Source: Megalopta genalis (Eukaryota > Arthropoda > Insecta > Hymenoptera > Halictidae). Taken from it: a stretch of 64,000 nt of DNA. Shown here one piece after another: positions 35,762-48,663 of this stretch. Below the pieces are notes generated by a model, which was given only the letters and a program-made list of their open reading frames with translations, searched no databases and was not told where the DNA came from. The translations under genes were made by a program, and so were the position numbers. How positions within the stretch are numbered: position 1 is the first letter of the stretch; every line of letters starts with the position of its first letter. Location: NCBI RefSeq assembly GCF_051020955.1, contig NW_027476093.1, forward strand, positions 2,571,001-2,635,000. Direction: 5' to 3'.

Positions 35762-35937
35762 CACAGTAATGTCTCTCTAATTGATGCTCAGATCGTCCAC
35801 AAAACTGGACAGTTTGGGAAGAGAAGATGCAATTTTTAGAGATTTGCACCTCGTTTATTATTGTCGACAGCTATAAAAACGTGCCACAAGGCTCGAACAA
35901 TCGTATCTGCTCTTCCCAAATTGTCCATTCTTGTGGA
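35762..35937. mobile_element. Family A MITE, third of the array
   Basis: The left half repeats the second copy almost exactly (GAAGATGCAATTTTTAGAG). The right half is of the common subtype and stops at TTGTGGA where the fourth copy begins. Confidence 0.86.
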
Positions 35938-36156
35938 TACAGTAATGTCACTCTAATTGACGCTCGGATTGTCCATAAAAATGGACAATTTAGGAGGGTA
36001 AAATACGAATATTCGATCCTTGCGGTTCGTTTCTATAGTTACGAATTGCCGACAACTATAAAAGCGAGCCGCAAGGCTTTAATAATCGTGTCTTCTATTC
36101 CCAAATTGTCCATTTTCGTGTACAATCTCTGCGTCAGTTAGGGAAACATTACTGTA
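35938..36156. mobile_element. Family A MITE, fourth of the array
   Basis: Complete copy ending CATTACTGTA. A further 20 bases (ATCCGAGCGTCAATTGACGA) look like a stub of another right end. Confidence 0.9.
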
Positions 36157-36176
36157 ATCCGAGCGTCAATTGACGA

Positions 36177-37536
36177 GAGATGCGACTTTACAGCGTGACG
36201 TAACAGCACTTCCCAGAGAATTTCTTTCTCGGAACCGGATCGACCGATGTCGCGGATGTCGCAACCCCTTCCCACCCCTAACAACGAACCGTACATGCAT
36301 ATTGAAATTACCGATATCGTGGATGTGCGCAACCGCAGTCGCAAACCCCTTGGCGTAAATCCACTAATCCTTTAATCAGAATCGTAGTTCCGGGTGTCAG
36401 GGCACAATCGTGGACGGTTTGCCGCCGCAACTGAGCAAACATCGTCTGCGCTAACGCAGCGGCGGGCAGCGTCGGGCTACGCATTGCCTTTATTGCTACG
36501 GTAAATCAAACGGATCTCGATAATGCAGAGTTGACCTTACCTATAAGGCGAGGCCCCGGGTTTATGCTGTAAATTTCGAAACTGCGTGCAACGGTAATTT
36601 CTTACTCGGCCGAGGCACCGCGTCGCCCGATCGATAATCCTGTTTCCGGTTAATGCATCCGCGTTGCTCTCCCAATCGATTGTCGGTTTATCGCTGGGCC
36701 CGTTACGAAAGAAACGCGGAGGAGGAACGCGCCGCGGGGAAAATTCCTTGCCTTTTAATGCACCGGCGCGAGAACGCTGAAACTAACGGATAGGAAATTA
36801 ATCTCCATTAATTTCACTGATAACGGAGGCACATCGCGATTCGACCGTTAGATTAAAAGCTAACTGTTTCAATGGCGACGTTATCGGCCCCATCCTGAGT
36901 ACCGGTGGCACAACCAACAATAATTACAATGTGTGCGCGTCAGTCGGCGCATCGTGGCTAACGTTTATACCAAGAACAAATCAGCGACTGCGTTGATAAC
37001 GCATCGCGAAGGACCCGCAAGGCGCTTGTATGTTAATACGAGCGAGACGAGAGCCGCTCCTGCGATCTCATCACGGTTCGCCATTATTTACGAGCTTCGT
37101 GGCATGTTTTTGCGATATTTATTTCACCGTGGAAATAGAACGTCGCGCAGCGGGTTAGCCGGCCAAAAATATTGCCGGGTTACTTAGAGCCTCGAGATCG
37201 TAATATTAATATCGATTTTTATATCGAAGTTCGTAGATGTGCGAACTCTGGCTCTCTCTCTCTCTCTCTCTAACTTTTGTTCCAAACATATTCTTCGTCG
37301 GATTATCGGAAACTCTTAAGACATTGTGCCGATATTGGAGTAAATTCTTTTAGACGATGTAAATAATTATTTTAATGCACAATATTTGGATCGTCGTGAG
37401 TATAAGTAATGCTAAATTAACTGCGAAACTTGGATTCTCGAAGATAACTTTATTGCATTGCAATCACAAATTCTTTCCTAATACAATGACACCAGTGGGG
37501 AGCATCGATTAGTTCATGATCAGACCAGTCATATTA
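36177..37536. other. Intronic noncoding stretch, moderately GC-rich
   Basis: No gene recognised. A short CT run occurs at 37252-37271. Confidence 0.55.
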
Positions 37537-37839
37537 TACAGGGTGTCCCGAAAATGTCTCACAATCCGAAAGTAGAGGATTTCTGAGGTGATTCGAAGCA
37601 ACTTTTTCCTTAGCAAAAATGCAATTCGCGGCTTCGTTTACGAGTTACCAACGAAAAACAGTGACCAATCAGATCATTTGGCGTGAAACAGCCGAGCTCG
37701 CCTCTTATTGGTCACCGTTTTACGTTAATAACTCGTAAACGAAGCTTCGGAGAAAATTTTCGCAAAGGAAAAAGTTGCTTCAAATGACCTCAGGAACCTC
37801 CCATTTCCGGATTGTGAGACATTTTCGGGACACCCTGTA
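37537..37839. mobile_element. Family B element, short-centre copy
   Basis: TACAGGGTGTCCCGAAAATG to TTCGGGACACCCTGTA, 303 bp, with the best-preserved termini of the family. The GC-rich centre is reduced to about 40 bases between GTGACCAATC and ATTGGTCACC. Confidence 0.92.
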
Positions 37840-37985
37840 CACAGTTGATTCATGTTATACTGATCATATCTCACTTCGTAAAAATAGCTAAATATTTTTA
37901 GTTTAGGCATTTCTTCTGTACGTTAAAATGAAATATGAAACAAAGAGGCTCTTTGGTGTATAAAAAGTAAGTGTATGTTACATAT

Positions 37986-38223
37986 TTAACCCTTTGCACT
38001 CAAAGCCATTTTAACAGTAAATTTTCTGACTTACAGTAATTCCATTTTATATGACAAAGTGCATTTTAGGCATACGAAATTGAGTCTCCTGATGTATAGA
38101 ACAGTTATGCTTTTAATAATATTTATAATCTAAGCTTCGATGAGACATATAAAAGTGATATTAGAACGTGATACAATAATTTCAGCGGTGCCTCAGACTC
38201 ACCACTCGAGTGCAAAGGGTTAA
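37986..38223. mobile_element. Family D (piggyBac-like) MITE, complete
   Basis: Reference copy for the family, 238 bp. It begins TTAACCCTTTGCACTCAAAG and ends CTCGAGTGCAAAGGGTTAA, giving inverted termini of about 16 bases with a TTAA at each border. TTAA targets plus CCCTTTG-type ends are typical of piggyBac-derived MITEs. It is internally AT-rich and has no coding capacity. Confidence 0.85.
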
Positions 38224-40601
38224 TTTTCGAAAGGAAATATATGATTTTCGATGTCTTATTCTATCGTAACCACGAACGAAAATAAACAAAAAATACGTAA
38301 CGTTACTACATATGTTTTTATCTCCGCTTTACAAATTCCTCGACACGTTTCTTTATCATGAGAATAGGTTTGTTCCCAATACCTATTTCTTACTAAATAC
38401 AATTATTTATGACATAATATTGCTCCAGATTATACTCGCATATATATTCAGGGACACGATAAAAAAGATGTTTCATTGTAAATAAAAATGTCAACGTTCG
38501 ACCAGCTAATTCAGCGGCCAGTTATTTCCTATAAATTTATACGCAACATCGATATAAACCAACTTTGTAATCTTGGGCGAGCATCTAAATTGCCTGGCGA
38601 TGAACGATCTATATCCTTTTCCGCGATACTGTCCGTAACAGCACATCATAACTGTGCCACGTTACGTAATATAGAATATGTTTTCCCATTTACCGGATCG
38701 GTAAGTGCTTTAAGGAGTTGTAAAAAATTCAGCGGGAATTCCATTCCGGCGTGTAAATATTCCAGCGCATGAACAATGCGGTTCATAAAAATGTATGTTT
38801 CCATCAAGGGTACACGTAGGAAAGATTGCTCCGGGCAATTTTTATACTAATGCACGCGTTAAAGCATTCACGGAGTGTAAGCTTCGTCGCACCGGCGAAA
38901 AGTGGATCTGTCTGCAAGGCAGTTTGTTTCTCTTTGTACTCTCCGGCTGCTAACTCTGCGCGATTGTGCCATAAATGTTTTTGCTTGGAAGCGTGCTTTA
39001 ATCCTGTACACGTTTCCGGGACCACAACAAACCGTCGCGGATTTTAGCGAGAATTATGCAAGATGTGTCCGAAATCGTGCCACATGTTTTCGCGAAACCG
39101 TGGGTTTTCGAGAAAAGTCGACCTGACGGAGATCCGTCAGGTTCGCGCTTGTTTGCGTTCACGATACCTGCTTTTCTGCCAAAAAAGCTAATAAATATTA
39201 TTTTAATCAAAAAAATAAGAAATACACGCAATAATGATAATAATAACGCATAATATTCGTCATTCGTATCGCTGCAATCCCGATTTAAGCGACCGAAATC
39301 GAGCATTTATTATAACATTTTTATTACATTGAGAAATCTTAAAAAAAATTCAGAACAAAACCGTTCGTCCGAGCGGTTCGTGTGCCGACACAAACGACGA
39401 AGTATCATATTTCAATTTAGGCACGTTATGACAATTTAGACACAATTTAGCCACGCGTGCCAATTTATACCGAAGAAATGTGCCGAATACATTTTCGTAA
39501 TATCGGGGAAAATTGGGAAACTAGCTATTTTCTTGTCCGGGAGTGTGTCGAATTTCCCTATAAATCGCGAGCAACTGCAACCGTTCGATTGGCAGCGACC
39601 CAGGAGAATCGATAGGCGGCTGATTGAACGGGAGTCAATTTCTTCGAGCGCGCGACGCGCGACGTCGTCGTTGAAAATAGTTCGCAGGGAATCTCTGCCG
39701 ATATCTCGGCACCGGACTAATGGAACACCCGGTGGAGACGCGGAGGGCAACAGCGGCCATAACTCGCTGCCGAAATTAGTAACGGTTAGGCCTACAAACG
39801 GCCGGCAGCGTAGCGAGCGTCCGCCGGACGGGCCAGTCGTGACATTAATCGTGTCTGTAAATTTCAGGAAAGCACGACCGACATAGGTGTGTACTTGGAA
39901 CGCGGCGACGTGGCTCGCGAGGACGAAGGGTGAATAGTAGTTACGTGGGGAAGGGTGGCAACGGGGGGGAAAAACGGGGGTCGGAGGGCGAGCGACGACA
40001 CGTAACGCGGCTGTCGATCCGATCATCGTCGAGCATCGAACCCTGAAAATCGGGAATTGGAAACGGTGCAGCGGAGCCGGCGATTAGTGCTTCCCTGGGC
40101 TTTACCCCATTTCTTCCGGTACCTTCACGGGGCGAGCCTTAGATAAAGACGTTCATCCCTCGGCCGTTAAGCGATCCCCTCTAACGCCGATCCACGAGGA
40201 GATGGTTTTTTAATCCCGGCGAACGCCGGCAGGATAACTTACTCGACGGTAATGGAAATTCAGATAGCGTTCGACAGGGCTTCCCTGTAAAACACGGCTC
40301 GTTACCGGTGTATCATTCGCGGGATCGTTCCCGGATATTCTCATCGAAAATATTGCACGCTGCGAATCGCTCCTGACGAGCCTCCGTTTCGTTGCGTCGC
40401 TGCGCGTAGCGCGGCCGAACGTGTACCGATCGCGAGACCACAGATTTTATCGCATTTCTGACGAGAAAGTAAGATATGTAAGGTATTTAAAAATACCGCT
40501 GCGATATTTATAACCTATTAAAACGATTAAGAAACGATGTAAGTGTCTATGTAACTTCTGTATCTCGTAAACAGTCTTTTTTCTATGTTTTGTAGAATAT
40601 A
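38224..40601. other. Intronic noncoding stretch
   Basis: AT-rich on the left, GC-rich at 39.5-40.4 kb. The frame 39436..40026 (minus) and opposing plus frames overlap and are not recognisable. Confidence 0.55.
39121..39143. repeat. Perfect 10-bp inverted repeat (hairpin)
   Basis: ACCTGACGGA and its complement TCCGTCAGGT are separated by only two or three bases. Confidence 0.7.
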
Positions 40602-40974
40602 TACAGGATGTCCCAAAAATATCTCGTAATACGGAAACGGAGGGGTAGCCGAGGTGATTTGAAGTAACTTTTTCCTTATCGAAAATGCGATCCGCGGCTT
40701 CGTTTACGAGTTATTAACGAAAAACAGTGACCAATCGGAGAGCGAGTGCGGCCAGCGCTCCGCTCTCGCGATCAATCCCGCATCGCGTCGGCCGTATGAC
40801 GCAGCGGCGGTGGGCGGGGCGTCAGCCGCACTCGCTCTCCGATTGATCCAGGTTTTTCGTTAATAACTCGTGAACGAAGCCGCGGATTGAATTTTCACTA
40901 AGGAAAAAGTTTCTTCAAATCACCTCGGGAATCCCTCATTTCCGGATTGCGAGACATCTTTGGGACGCCCTGTA
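40602..40974. mobile_element. Family B element, complete
   Basis: TACAGGATGTCCCAAAAATA to TTTGGGACGCCCTGTATA, with the longest and most GC-rich centre (AGCGAGTGCGGCCAGCGC), itself inverted across the middle. Confidence 0.9.
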
Positions 40975-41122
40975 TATATACATCGTTTTTTAGTCGTTTT
41001 AATAGGTATATCAATATATCGTCAAATATTCTAATCGATTCCGGTTTCGTTTCGTTTTCCACAGTCTACCGACCAGGCGACAGTATGGCGTCACACGAGC
41101 AATCGCGGCGAAACATACCGGA

Positions 41123-41344
41123 TACAATAATGTCTCCTTAATTGACGCTCAGATTGTGTACAAATATGGACAATTTGGGAACAGAAAATACGATTATTCG
41201 AGCCTTTGCAGCTTACTTCTATAGTTCTTGACAATTCGTAACTATAAAAACGAATCGCAAGCTTCGAATAATCCTATCTTTTCTCTTCCTAAATTGTCCA
41301 TTTCTGTATACAACCTGAGCGTCAGTAAGGGAGACATTACTGTA
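41123..41344. mobile_element. Family A MITE, complete
   Basis: TACAATAATG to CATTACTGTA, with several arm changes. Confidence 0.88.
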
Positions 41345-41488
41345 CAATAATGTCGCTCGGATTGTGCAGAAAAATGGACAATTTGGGAAGAGGAGCCTTG
41401 CGAATTCGAGCCTTGCGACTTGTTTTTATAGTTACCGATTGTCAACGATTATAAGAACATGGTGCAAAGCTGGAATAATCGTATCTGT
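41343..41488. mobile_element. Family A MITE, right part lost, TA shared with previous copy
   Basis: Begins TACAATAATGTCGCTCGG with a small deletion in the left end and stops at AATAATCGTATCTG. It shares the rare GGAGCCTTGCGAATTCGAGC duplication with 62006..62142. Confidence 0.85.
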
Positions 41489-42872
41489 ATTCGGAATAAC
41501 GAAGCGGGAACAGTTCGAACCGGAAGGCTCGCGTAACGCGGGCCGAAATTTGCGAGCGCCGCGAACATCCGGCCGATCGCACGTGTAGACGCATCCGTTC
41601 TTCGGAGCATCGCGGAACACGGAACGATCGTCGGTGCCGTTCGATCGCGAACGTGACACGTGTCGGCTGCCGGCAATTATACCGACCGCTTGCGAGCAGA
41701 TATCTATCGGGTGTCCAAATATTGTTGCCAGCAGCGAACACGTGCCGCGTCCGAGCTCGCGATATTAATCAGATATCCGCGCACAGATGTGCGCCACGTC
41801 GCCGGAATATTGTCGCGGCGAATCGTGTGTACGTCCGTGAGGGGATGTGCCACGCGTAATAACGGATGCCTTCTGAAGATCGGGCCTCGTCTCGCTGCTG
41901 GACATTGTCCGAAGATTTATGCGCGCCGCGATAACGGATAATTAGACTCGAATCCGTAGCCTCGACCCGATAACGATCGTCGGCCGGCTCTATCGCCGAG
42001 GAATTTACGAAGGGACCGACTAAAACGCGCGCACACGCGACCCTAGAAAAATTGTGTCCCGAGGCCGGTGGACGCTGTCCGCATTAGCATATGCATAAGG
42101 GATCGGCGACGGGGCAGCGGGGGGCACCCGCTGCGAGCCAGATTTCGGTAAAACTGCACGGAACGGTCGGGGCGCGGAACGAGAGCACGCGCGCAAAACT
42201 GGGCGAAAACGGTGCTCGAACTTTCCGGCGAAACGATGGTAACAACGATAACCATCAGACATCCGGCACCGTTATCACGGCAAATCTGCGACAACGGGAA
42301 CCGCGGACCCATTGTCGGGGCCAATTGTTGCCACTCGCAATTCCTTGTTTTTCGGCTTATTCTGCCTCGTCTCACCGGCCGCTCTCCCTCGCCGCTCCTC
42401 CGCCGCCGCCGCGCCCTCCTCGCCCCCGGAGATCTCGCTCTCCCAGAGATTTCGCCATTAATCACGCCACACCGTTTCTGGCGTGCTTTGCGCGAATTTC
42501 TCCCCGTCTCTCCCTCGTTCCCTCGCGGCTGAAACCGCGTAAGCTGGACCTTTGTTTCATCCCCTTTCCGGCGTTCCCTACTTCGTCTGAGTATCCACTC
42601 GTGGCGGTCTTTGAAATTTATAAAATTACTGTCGAGCACTTAAACGACGGTTTTATTTCGCGGTACGTTGCTGCCTCATTGTGCGGCTGCTAACATATTC
42701 GAGACGCGACGAGGGTAGTGTCGTTTCCACGTGTTTTTCAATGGCCGCGCCCGGTCTGTGTAACTAATTCCTGGCGTCTTTTTGCCACTTCGCGATGCTC
42801 GTTTTTATATTAGGCGCGCAAACACCGGCTACCGTAAATGCGCGTTCTATTTTACCCGATCTCTTTAACTGC

Positions 42873-42932
<60 letters not shown>

Positions 42933-43407
42933 CTCGTTCGCTCGTAACCGTCGAGGTTGTACGCCGCGATGTTTGCAGGCCAGTCGCCGACTGTCGCGCG
43001 TCGTTATGCTCATTAACAAAAATGTAAATTTCGTTCTATAGGTCTGTTTACAAAGTAAATGTGAACGTAATTAAATAGGACGATGAAAATTGAATTGAAT
43101 TAAACTTATTTGATGAATTTGGGGAGCGTATACGTACGCATTTCGTGCATAGATTAACCAGTTTGTTGTTGCAGTCGCTTTGAAAGCTGTGTAATTATGT
43201 ATGCTGTATACGTTTGATTTTCTTTCTATTGTTCTTGTGTGTATAGCAATAATAATTAGCATTATTGACCAATCTATCGATACGATTTTGAGATCCATAC
43301 TAAAATATGTGCGATTTCTGAAATGTTTTGGTGGTGCATTCAAGGAGAACGATTGAATAATTACTGCAGATTAAATAGGATCTCTGACTACATTCTTGCA
43401 AACAAAA
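41489..43407. other. Intronic noncoding stretch, GC-rich 41.5-42.7 kb
   Basis: Long opposing frames (42043..42639 minus, 42091..42693 plus) lie on top of each other, are Arg/Pro-rich and unrecognised. This is typical of GC-rich noncoding DNA. Confidence 0.55.
42874..42929. repeat. (CT)n microsatellite
   Basis: About 28 uninterrupted CT units. Confidence 0.95.
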
Positions 43408-43613
43408 TACAGTAATGTCTTCCTAATTGACGCTCAGATTGTCCACAAAGATGGACAATTTGGGAAGAGGAGATACGATTGTTCGAGCCTTGCAGCTCGT
43501 TTTTATAGTTATTGACAACCGCTAATTATAAAAAGCGAATAATCGCGTCTCCTCTTCCCAAATTGTCTACTTTAGTGCACAATTTGGGCGACAATTAGAG
43601 AGACATTACTGTA
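43408..43613. mobile_element. Family A MITE
   Basis: Nearly the same sequence as 43796..44016, 180 bases downstream, but lacking the CGCAAGGCT block of the right arm. The two are probably related by local duplication. Confidence 0.9.
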
Positions 43614-43795
43614 GCTGATGCAACGTTACTAAAAATCAATTTTAGCATTATCATAAATATTTATATTTCGTGTTATCTGGCTATTGGAAAAATGTGTAAT
43701 ATCTAATTATTGTCACTCGCACAAATAATTTATTTAGCATCGATGCTTCCTAATGCACACACTAATGAATCCAGAATTAATTAGGCGCCATCGCA

Positions 43796-44016
43796 TATGC
43801 AATGTCTCCCTAATTGACGCTCAGATTGTCCACAAAGATGGACAATTTGGGAAGAGGAGATACGATCGTTCGAGCCTTGCGGCTCGTTTTTATAGTTATT
43901 GACAACCGCTAATTATAAAAAGCGAGTCGCAAGGCTCGAATAATCGCGCCTCCTCTTCCCAAATTGTCTATTTTAGTGCACAATTATTCGGCGACAATTA
44001 TGGAGACATTACTGTA
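43796..44016. mobile_element. Family A MITE, sister of the previous copy
   Basis: Shares AAAGATGGACAATTTGGG, GTTATTGACAACCGCTAATT and AATTGTCTATTTTAGTGC with its neighbour. Left border TATGCAATG. Confidence 0.9.
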
Positions 44017-45446
44017 TCGGTAATTTTTCTTCTATTATGCAGTGCTTGAAGATTTTAATTACGAAGCGAGCCTTCGCAGTCGTATAAGTCAGAAGACGTG
44101 GCACAACTCTTTCGATATCATTAGCATGTGATTTTCAGCATGGAGGCCAAACGATGCTGCCATATTGCAGAATAAGCCTCGTCGGAGCACGACAAAAAAT
44201 TCGATGTTGTTGAGAAACTTGGAAGTTTTATGAACAAGTCGCCGAGACTACGCGAGATAATTTTCTCGTAACTGTGAAAGATAAGTTGGAAGAGGAATTG
44301 ATACCAATTTGTTTAGGTTCCCGATACTTGCGAACACGAGCTCGGATTTGCGACCGGTTGCCGTGCAAACGACGAACAAATTTAGCGGGATCGAGGTTCT
44401 ACAAAAGAGCATAACTTTTCCAATCAATCGGCCCGATAATGCGAGACGCGTGAAACGTAAACCGAATCGAGCTCGTTGGACCGCGCCGATTCCGATTTGA
44501 CGAGGTAGGGGGGGGGGGGAATTTCGAATTAGCAACGAGTTAGTGCTTATTTACTGTCAGCGCCAATATTGGACGATTTTGAGAGGAAGCGGACCGTCGA
44601 ACGATACCCGTCCTGACTGCTCATTTTCGATATAATTCCAGCATTATAACATCGCGAACTCATATTATAGTACATAATCCTGCACCATTGACGCCCCCCC
44701 CCCACGTTCCCATTAAATTGAACCCCGCCCGCTGGCAAATAATGAATTCGTTTCGGTCGCGTGGAACGCCGACGTACGCCGGGGTGCTGGACGCATTTTC
44801 CGATTAATCGAGATCGAATCGCCGTATTTGGATCGACTCGCTTCGACATGCTTCTTAACGTTCGGTCAACGAATAGCAGAAAACCTGTTCTGGTTGCAGA
44901 TCGATGTACACGAATCCAGGTTGAACCGCTTCGGACAAACGATCCAAGTTGCGCGTCGCGCAGCATGTAGAAAGACACCGTTTCAAATTAACTGTCTCCT
45001 CGACGTTCGAATTAATAAAGTAATAGAAATACAAACATTCGTCTCGTTGGAAGCACATCGTATACTCGGAGAATCGAGTCTCATCCGGTTTTCCAATATT
45101 CAACGTCGTAGATACGTGAACCCACTCTTAATACACAGAACCCTGTTACTTACGAAACTATTTGTGTCTCTAAAGAGAGTCTCGAACTAATTATCTCCAC
45201 GCTATTCATTTGCGAACCAGCATTTGGCTGTTGCAAATAAAGTACCTGCATCGTGAAACGAAATACCGCAATATTGAAAAAGTAAGTTCGCGTGTAATTC
45301 ATCTGTATAAATTGCTCAGCGCAGCGGTCGATAAATAAATGTCTAAGAACGGTTAATCGATCGAGGATAGATCTAAAAATAAGGTGAAACGGGAGAAACA
45401 CTAGATCGCAATTGGTTTAGAAGCTTTTTTAATCCTGGGGAGGAAA
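44017..45446. other. Intronic noncoding stretch
   Basis: No gene recognised. Two homopolymer runs occur, G at about 44508-44519 and C at about 44694-44703. Confidence 0.55.
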
Positions 45447-45480
45447 TACAGTAATGTCTCTCTAATTGTCGCTCCGATTA
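45447..45480. mobile_element. Family A MITE, left end only
   Basis: TACAGTAATGTCTCTC through TCGCTCCGATTA, then a direct switch into family E. Confidence 0.85.
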
Positions 45481-45653
45481 AATATTACATTAAATAGAAT
45501 TAAGATTATTTAGGAGAGAAACAACATTGCACTTTGGTTCTACGTCTTGCAATCGATGCAGGCAACTTTTACTTTGCATAAAGATCCTCAGTCTGCTGAT
45601 AATAATTATGATATCTTTTCAGTTATTCGTAAGTGGTTCAATCAGGACCGAAA
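45481..45653 (-). repeat. Family E segment, inverted copy
   Basis: Reverse complement of 11483..11645 at roughly 90 percent by eye (ATCGATGCAGGCAACTTTTA is shared). It is flanked by an A left end on one side and a full A copy on the other. Confidence 0.82.
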
Positions 45654-45876
45654 TACAGTAATGTCTCCCTAACTGACGCTCAGTTTGTCCCCAAAACTGG
45701 ACAATTTGGGAAAAGGAGATACGATTATTCCTGTCTCGCAGCTCGTTTTTATATTTCTTAACAATTCTTAACTATTTATGAAAACGAACCGCAAGGCTCG
45801 AATAATCGCATCTCTTCTTCCCAAACTGTCCATTTTCGTGGACAATCCGAGTGTCAATTAGAGAGACATTACTGTA
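45654..45876. mobile_element. Family A MITE, complete
   Basis: TACAGTAATG to CATTACTGTA. Its junction with E is the same as that between the A copy ending at 11482 and E1. Confidence 0.9.
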
Positions 45877-48663
45877 GACCGCTTCTGGGAGCAACGCGTC
45901 CGTCGCAAGTGCTGCCGCGGAAAGAAGAATATTCTATTTTGCACTTTCCGTGCAGAACGCTTTGAGTAGGTGTGGTTTCATTACTCTCGGTATCGACCAC
46001 GACGCGACAGTGCCCCGGAGAGCAATTTGTACCACGGTTTATTCCGCATTCATGAAAAAGAGCTCAGGTCGCTGTATTTACTTTGGTAATAGCGATACAT
46101 TGTAAGCGCGTATTATAGGTCCGCGCGTCGGATTTACAACGGACATATTTATAAAAGCTACATAACAAATGTAAATATAAAGCTCGCGCGTGAACGTTTT
46201 GTTTCTTTTATTTTTTATCGCGAACGAAGACAAACCTTCGAAAATTGTTTACGGTAGCTTAAACCGTATAAAATATTATCGCGATGTTTATTTCCCCGTA
46301 TTCGTTTATTGTTTACGACGATCGATAAAGGTTTCGATTATCGGTTCCAGTTTCGTTCTTCACTGTTCGCACACATTTCACGCATTCGCCCCCTCCCCCC
46401 TTTTACCGCCGCACAATACACCCATAAAGCAATTTCGCAAATGTTCCAAAATGTGGATATACCTGTAACAAGTCTTTCACGCCGCCTCTGAAAAAGCCGT
46501 CTGTCCTCGTCCGGAATTTATTCTCCGATCTCGCGGGCTGGAAATAAACTGTTGCACCGGGTGCCACGGGAGCGGAGTGCGATTTTATGCAGGAAATTTA
46601 ACCGAGAGAGAACCTTAGCTCTGCCCGCGTACACGCGGAGACCTTGTTCCGCCGTGTATTTCCCCCCTGGAAAATAATTGCCGAGCGATGACACGTCCCG
46701 AACAGTTGCTCGCCCAGCCTCGGATTCCCACCCGACGGCTCTCGTTACGTTGGCGCGCGTGGGTGGATCGCGATCCGACCGGTCGAAAAGCGACCTGCTC
46801 GATACTCGTCGAGAAGGCCGCGGGCGACGAGAAAAGAAGAGAGAGAGACACGATGAAAACCGGTAAGCCCGATTAATCGGCCAGGCCGTGGCTCGAACGG
46901 GTGGAGCCGGTCGCGCAGGTTGCTCGTCCTCGACGTCCTCGCTTTTCTGCACCGGCCCGAGCGAGGACGATCGCTGCCGTTTCACGCGGCTCGCGCGTCT
47001 AAGCTCGCTTCGCCGATCGACGTTCGAACGCGGCCGAAAAATCCCCGATAGAATTACGACGCGGCCGCGAGCCACGCAGCCGGCAATTAATACGCGCGGG
47101 GCTCGTGATTTACGCGCGAGCCGGGTCGCACCGTCGATTATCCGATCCGGCCACAAATTTTACTGTTAACCGATGGACTTAAAGCGGGGGGGCCCCGTGT
47201 TAATTAAATGTATTTATTGGGTCGATCGATAACGATCCGGCCGAACGGGCGACGTTAAACAACGCCGGAGGGTCGCTGGCCCGTTTCAAGGAATTTACGA
47301 GCGATACGCGTTATTTATAGCAAATTACTGTTTAAGGAGTTCTCATTCTACTCGCGGCAATGATCGCCGGCCACTTTCCGCGGTACACATAATAAATCGA
47401 GCAACGCGACTTTAACTGCGGAGAAAATTGCCCCGCGGGCCGCCGGACTCTCGACAGCCAGAACCGACGGATATGCGCGGCCCAGCGCCCGGGGAGATCT
47501 TTGTTCGCTTGTGTGTGCCGAGCGTTTCTCCGACCGCCGCCGCTGCACCGACCGGCCCCCGATCATTTTTCTCGTCAATCTCCGCGGAAACCGACGAATC
47601 CGGTCGTACAGGTTTCGCATCCTGTTGCGAGGCCGTGGCAGATCCACTTTACGCGAAACGGACAGACGAACGGGCTCGCGATCGAGCCGATCGGCTGGCC
47701 AGGGCGTGTTTAACAGCTTGTCGGATAATTAAAACAAGCGCAAATCAGACGTCGTGATCTCGTTATTAAATTTAATCGTCCGCGGAGGCTTCTCTTGGGG
47801 GTCAATCGCGTATTTCGAACGCGGCGGGATAAAAAATGAACAATCGGTTGGCGGCGGCGATTCTATTAATTATTACAGGCGTGCTTACCGGCAAGCGCGG
47901 TTCTTACGGACGCGCGATCGGTTAAATGGAAAGCGTAATATTATCAAACGAAACGATAAAAGTACCGCGGGGCATGCACGATCATGCGAAAATTGTATCT
48001 CGAGCGTGAGCTAATTTGTAATTGATAATCGAATCGAAGAGTTTATATCGGCTGGAACTGTGTACGGCACAATGGAACGGATATTTGAATAATATTCATT
48101 AAAGATTCCCCGGCTTGCGATCGGTCGGATGCAGTTTTAATGAAGATTAGTCGGCGGTTCGGCGAAATTGCTGTCCACGGTCTGACGACGACGCGGACCA
48201 CGGCGAACGTGTAAACATATGTAAATAAAATATAAATAGACGCTGTCCTGGACGGACTAATAACGCCGCGCGAGCTCGAACGATATAAAAAGAGTTGCGG
48301 CGGGAAAACCTGTTTCTGTAATAAAAGCGAATCGGTAGCATAATATTATATTTCGAAATAATTGCACGTTATTCCGTATGAAGAAGAAAACGTCTTCTTT
48401 CTCGTTTATCCCGTTTTGCTCGGCAGTGAAACGAGATCATGTTTCAATTTATTTCGTACGCGATTAAGCGTTTCGAGGAAATAATTTCTCAATTAAGCAA
48501 CAGCGAGAATACATCTTACGTGCAATTTGCTACGGAGAAATGTTCGAAGCGAGAGCAATTTCGCGAGCGATTACTATGACAATTTAATCGAATGAGAGAT
48601 CGATGAAAGATAACGTCCTCTCCGTTAGTTCTAAAACGATGCCAACGGAAACGATCGACCACC
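45877..48663. other. Intronic noncoding stretch, GC-rich 46.5-47.9 kb
   Basis: Longest frame 46518..47156 (minus, 212 codons), opposed by plus-strand frames. It is Arg-rich with no domain, and I do not call it a gene. Confidence 0.55.

Noticed and set aside
35358..36176. Regularly spaced repeats resembling a CRISPR or tRNA cluster
   Set aside because: Units are whole palindromic MITEs of about 200 bp, with no spacer pattern or cloverleaf.
46518..47156. 212-codon minus-strand frame
   Set aside because: Same reasons: GC-driven, overlapping frames on the other strand, no domain.
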